From Bacteroidota bacterium (GTDB lineage: Bacteria > Bacteroidota > Bacteroidia > Chitinophagales > Chitinophagaceae): DNA of 9,420 nucleotides. The stretch is from the NCBI GenBank assembly GCA_023423835.1, contig JAFAEW010000069.1, forward strand, positions 1 to 9,420, written 5' to 3'. The position numbers and the translations under genes are program-made. Below the pieces are notes generated by a model, which ran no database searches, was not told the DNA's origin, and worked only from the letters and a program-made list of their open reading frames with translations. Of the stretch, positions 7,220-9,420 are shown piece by piece (the first letter of the stretch is position 1; each line of letters opens with the position of its first letter).

Positions 7220-8623
7220 ATGAAGGTGGCATTTCACGGAGCGGCAAGATGCGTAACAGGATCAAAACATTTAGTGACACTGAAAAGCGGCAAAAAGATT
7301 CTATTGGATTGCGGAATGTTTCAGGGAATGGGAAACGATACCTACGCCCTGAATTCTCAATTTGGATTTGACGCAAAAGAAGTTGATTATCTACTCCTTT
7401 CTCATGCACATATCGACCACAGCGGATTAATTCCCAAACTCGTGAAGGAAGGATTCTCAGGAAAAATATTCTGCACCCCCGCATCAAAAGATCTGGCTGC
7501 CATCCTGCTGCTTGATTCGGCTGAAATTCAGAGAGATGATACGAAATATGTAAATAAGAAACGGGCAAAGCAGAATCTGCCACCTTATGAACCGCTCTAT
7601 TCCATTGAGGATGTAAACGCAGCCATGCCGCTTTTCAACACCGTTGCTTACGGCAACTGGTTCAGGATTGAAGATGGAATTGAAGTCCTTTTTACCGATG
7701 CCGGCCACATTATCGGTAGCGCAGCCGTGCATTTGAAGGTTCTGGAAAACGGGAAAACAACGCAACTGTCATTCAGTGGTGATGTCGGAAGGTACGGCGA
7801 CATCATTTTAAGGTCTCCGAAGGAATTTCCCCAGGCTGACTACATTTTGATTGAAAGTACTTACGGAAATAAAATTCACGAAGAGGTTTCCAACGCTGTT
7901 CCTCAACTCAAAAGCTGGATCGACAAGACCTGTTTTGAAAAAAAAGGCAAGCTTATCATTCCCGCTTTCAGTGTGGGCCGCACCCAGGAATTGCTTTATT
8001 TTTTAAATGAATTGAGTAATAGCGGTGATTTAAAAGGTCTTCCGGTTTTTGTTGACAGCCCATTGAGTAAAGAAGCAACAGAAGTAGTGGAAAGTCATCC
8101 GGAAAATTTCAACAAAACCCTGCAATACCTGCTGCGGACAGATAAAGATCCGTTCGATTTTCCACAATTGAAGTTTATTGAATCGGTAGATGAGAGTAAG
8201 AGTTTAAACGATATACATGATCCCTGTATTATTATATCTGCCAGCGGGATGGCCGATGCGGGAAGAGTAAAGCACCATATTAAGAATAATATTTCGGACG
8301 CAAAAAATACCATTTTAATTGTCGGCTATTGCGAACCGCAATCATTGGGAGGCAGGTTTATGGCCGGTGCAAAGGAAGTTCGTATCTATGGTGAAATGTA
8401 TTCGGTAGTTGCAGAAGTGGGTGTAATGCGAAGTATGAGTGCGCATGGCGACTATGATGATCTTTGCCAGTTTCTCGCCTGCCAGGATAAAGATCAGGTG
8501 AAACAGCTTTTCATTGTACATGGGGAGGAAGATGTGCAGCTCGATTTTCAGCGAAGTCTGATGAAGAAGGGTTTCAAAGACGTGATTGTTCCGTTTTTGC
8601 ATCAGGAGTTCGGATTGGTCTAA
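7220..8623 (+). CDS. Metallo-beta-lactamase/beta-CASP RNA-processing nuclease (CPSF/Ysh1-like)
   Basis: The 467-residue cytoplasmic protein has no signal peptide. Its family (COG1236-like, including archaeal and eukaryotic CPSF-73 relatives) consists of zinc-dependent RNA endo/exonucleases. The metal-binding motif is complete: HAHIDH at 62-67, His163 in TDAGHIIGS, and Asp188 in SGDVGRYGD. The beta-CASP motifs are also present: Glu212 in IESTYGN (motif A), His352/353 in the segment after SASGMADAGR (motif B), and His409 in SAHGDYDDL (motif C). IIPAFSVGRTQELL and VDSPLS are typical of the beta-CASP part. The GYCEPQSLGGR segment and the C-terminal FIVHGEE (about 431-437) fit the RNA-specificity (RMMBL) domain. 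All expected catalytic residues are present, so activity is likely, but the RNA substrate in Bacteroidota is not evident. The start is the ATG at 7220, with an A-rich leader and no Shine-Dalgarno sequence. TATCTTCA at 7182-7189 is a weak -7 candidate. The gene converges on the pabB-like gene. Confidence 0.92.
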   Translation: MKVAFHGAARCVTGSKHLVTLKSGKKILLDCGMFQGMGNDTYALNSQFGFDAKEVDYLLLSHAHIDHSGLIPKLVKEGFSGKIFCTPASKDLAAILLLDSAEIQRDDTKYVNKKRAKQNLPPYEPLYSIEDVNAAMPLFNTVAYGNWFRIEDGIEVLFTDAGHIIGSAAVHLKVLENGKTTQLSFSGDVGRYGDIILRSPKEFPQADYILIESTYGNKIHEEVSNAVPQLKSWIDKTCFEKKGKLIIPAFSVGRTQELLYFLNELSNSGDLKGLPVFVDSPLSKEATEVVESHPENFNKTLQYLLRTDKDPFDFPQLKFIESVDESKSLNDIHDPCIIISASGMADAGRVKHHIKNNISDAKNTILIVGYCEPQSLGGRFMAGAKEVRIYGEMYSVVAEVGVMRSMSAHGDYDDLCQFLACQDKDQVKQLFIVHGEEDVQLDFQRSLMKKGFKDVIVPFLHQEFGLV

Positions 8624-8682
8624 TGCAAAAAAACTTTGATTTTTCTTCGCCTGAAAATTGTTAAGAAACCCTAAGGCTGCGG

Positions 8683-8703
8683 AAAACGGCGACTCGCGGT
8701 TTT
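8683..8703. terminator. Hairpin between convergent genes, possible bidirectional terminator
   Basis: AAAAC (8683-8687) pairs with GTTTT (8699-8703). Inside it, GCG (8689-8691) pairs with CGC (8695-8697) around an ACT loop, with one G-G mismatch at 8688/8698. Either strand therefore ends in a four-T run. The hairpin lies 4 bases beyond the stop codon of the minus-strand gene and about 60 bases after the stop of the plus-strand nuclease gene. The T-runs are short and form part of the stem, so efficient termination is uncertain. The surrounding gap 8624-8707 holds nothing else I can support. Confidence 0.4.
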
Positions 8704-8707
8704 GCCG

Positions 8708-9420
8708 TTACCCATCTTTTTTCCCCAATACACATTCCATTGCCTTTGCCTTAATTAAACATTCTTCATATTCTTCTTCCATTTTGCTGTTCGAAGTAAG
8801 GCCTCCACCCACCTGATAACTCAAATATTTCTGCGACTGGTTGTACATAATACTTCTGATCACCACATTGAAATCAAAATCACCGGCCGGATCAATGTAT
8901 CCGACACAGCCTGAATAGATGCCTCTTCTGCTCTCTTCAAATTCTTCAATCAGTTCCAGTACCCGCTTCTTGGGAACGCCTGTCATTGAAGGCATTGGAA
9001 AATTGGCTTTGATTATTTCAGCGAAGCCTGTATTAGAATCGATCTCTGCCGTTACGGTGGAAATCATTTGATGTACCTGCGGAAAAGAATAAATGCCAAA
9101 AAGCTCTTCAACCTTTACGGAGTTATTTACGGCGATCTTATTCAAATCGTTTCGCACAAGATCAACCACCATTACGTTTTCGATCCGGTCTTTTCTGCTG
9201 TTGTACAAGCGGTTTCTTCCATCCTCGTCCTCAATGGTTTGATGATCGCGCTTTCTTGTTCCTTTTATCGGTTGTGATATCAATCGCGTACCCTCCTTCT
9301 TCAGGAATCTTTCAGGACTCGCAGAAATCAAAAATTTATCCTCCAGCCGGTAGAAACAGGAGAAAGGCGCCGGAGAAAGTTTGTTTAAATGCAGAAAAAC
9401 CTCGAGTGGCCTTATCTCTG
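8708..9420 (-). CDS. pabB: Aminodeoxychorismate synthase component I (PabB), C-terminal part, 5' end outside window
   Basis: The 236 complete codons visible on the minus strand encode the core of a chorismate-binding domain. The frame is open through position 9420, so the start and N-terminal region are missing. The visible part begins near LNKLSPAPFSCFYRLED, then SPERFL. QPIKGTRKR follows, with the Lys codon at 9265-9263. PIKGT is characteristic of PabB, where this Lys takes part in catalysis, whereas anthranilate synthase (TrpE) normally has PIAGT. Later motifs are VVDLVRNDL, HQMISTVTAEI, SMTGVPKKR, RRGIYSGCVGYI, DFNVVIRS and VGGGLTSNS, all usual chorismate-binding signatures. With a PabA-type glutaminase the enzyme makes 4-amino-4-deoxychorismate for folate synthesis. 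The product ends in GKKDG just after the domain, so no PabC fusion follows. One oddity is FPMPSMTG, where relatives usually have Gly in place of the second Pro. No pabA or pabC is in view. An in-frame TTG at 9331 is internal, not the start. A related isochorismate- or anthranilate-type enzyme is less likely. Confidence 0.88.
   Translation of the reverse strand, partial: EIRPLEVFLHLNKLSPAPFSCFYRLEDKFLISASPERFLKKEGTRLISQPIKGTRKRDHQTIEDEDGRNRLYNSRKDRIENVMVVDLVRNDLNKIAVNNSVKVEELFGIYSFPQVHQMISTVTAEIDSNTGFAEIIKANFPMPSMTGVPKKRVLELIEEFEESRRGIYSGCVGYIDPAGDFDFNVVIRSIMYNQSQKYLSYQVGGGLTSNSKMEEEYEECLIKAKAMECVLGKKDG

Noticed and set aside
9329..9331. TTG at 9331 as the start of the pabB-like gene
   Set aside because: The frame stays open to the window edge, and the upstream codons encode conserved family sequence (LNKLSPAPF and on), so the codon is an internal Leu.

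Overview
The window looks like an ordinary chromosomal stretch from a member of the Bacteroidota. Four things point there: a secreted protein ending in a type IX secretion sorting domain, a large alpha-2-macroglobulin lipoprotein of the kind common in that phylum, TAnnTTTG-type -7 promoter boxes, and A-rich leaders without Shine-Dalgarno sequences before the three starts that are visible. The class or family cannot be fixed from this sequence alone.

Layout. At the left edge is the 5' part of a tRNA-Leu(UAG) on the minus strand, cut by the window edge, with a -7 box upstream. Divergent from it, on the plus strand, is a 393-residue secreted repeat protein (261-1442) with five Asp-rich FG-GAP/VCBS calcium-loop repeats and a C-terminal T9SS sorting domain. 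A strong UUCG-loop terminator follows. A consensus-like -7 box sits inside its T-rich tail and may drive the next gene. That gene (1579-7134) fills most of the window. It encodes an 1851-residue bacterial alpha-2-macroglobulin with a lipobox and an intact CxEQ thioester motif. After a probable terminator comes a 467-residue metallo-beta-lactamase/beta-CASP protein of the CPSF/Ysh1-like RNA-processing family (7220-8623). At the right edge, on the minus strand and converging on it, is the C-terminal catalytic part of a chorismate-utilising enzyme. It is most likely aminodeoxychorismate synthase component I (PabB), because it carries PIKGT rather than PIAGT. Its 5' end lies beyond the window.

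How the parts relate. Each gene appears to be its own transcription unit, because terminator-like hairpins or changes of strand separate them, so there is no evidence of a shared pathway. Two of the products are envelope or exported proteins (the T9SS cargo and the alpha-2-macroglobulin). The other two are cytoplasmic housekeeping-type enzymes (RNA processing, folate synthesis). The alpha-2-macroglobulin has no penicillin-binding protein 1C gene directly next to it.

I found no mobile element, CRISPR array, defence island or clear new system. The most distinctive details are three cysteines at equivalent positions in consecutive repeats of the T9SS cargo, the promoter-like box inside a terminator tail, and an unusual Pro in the PabB active-site-side loop.
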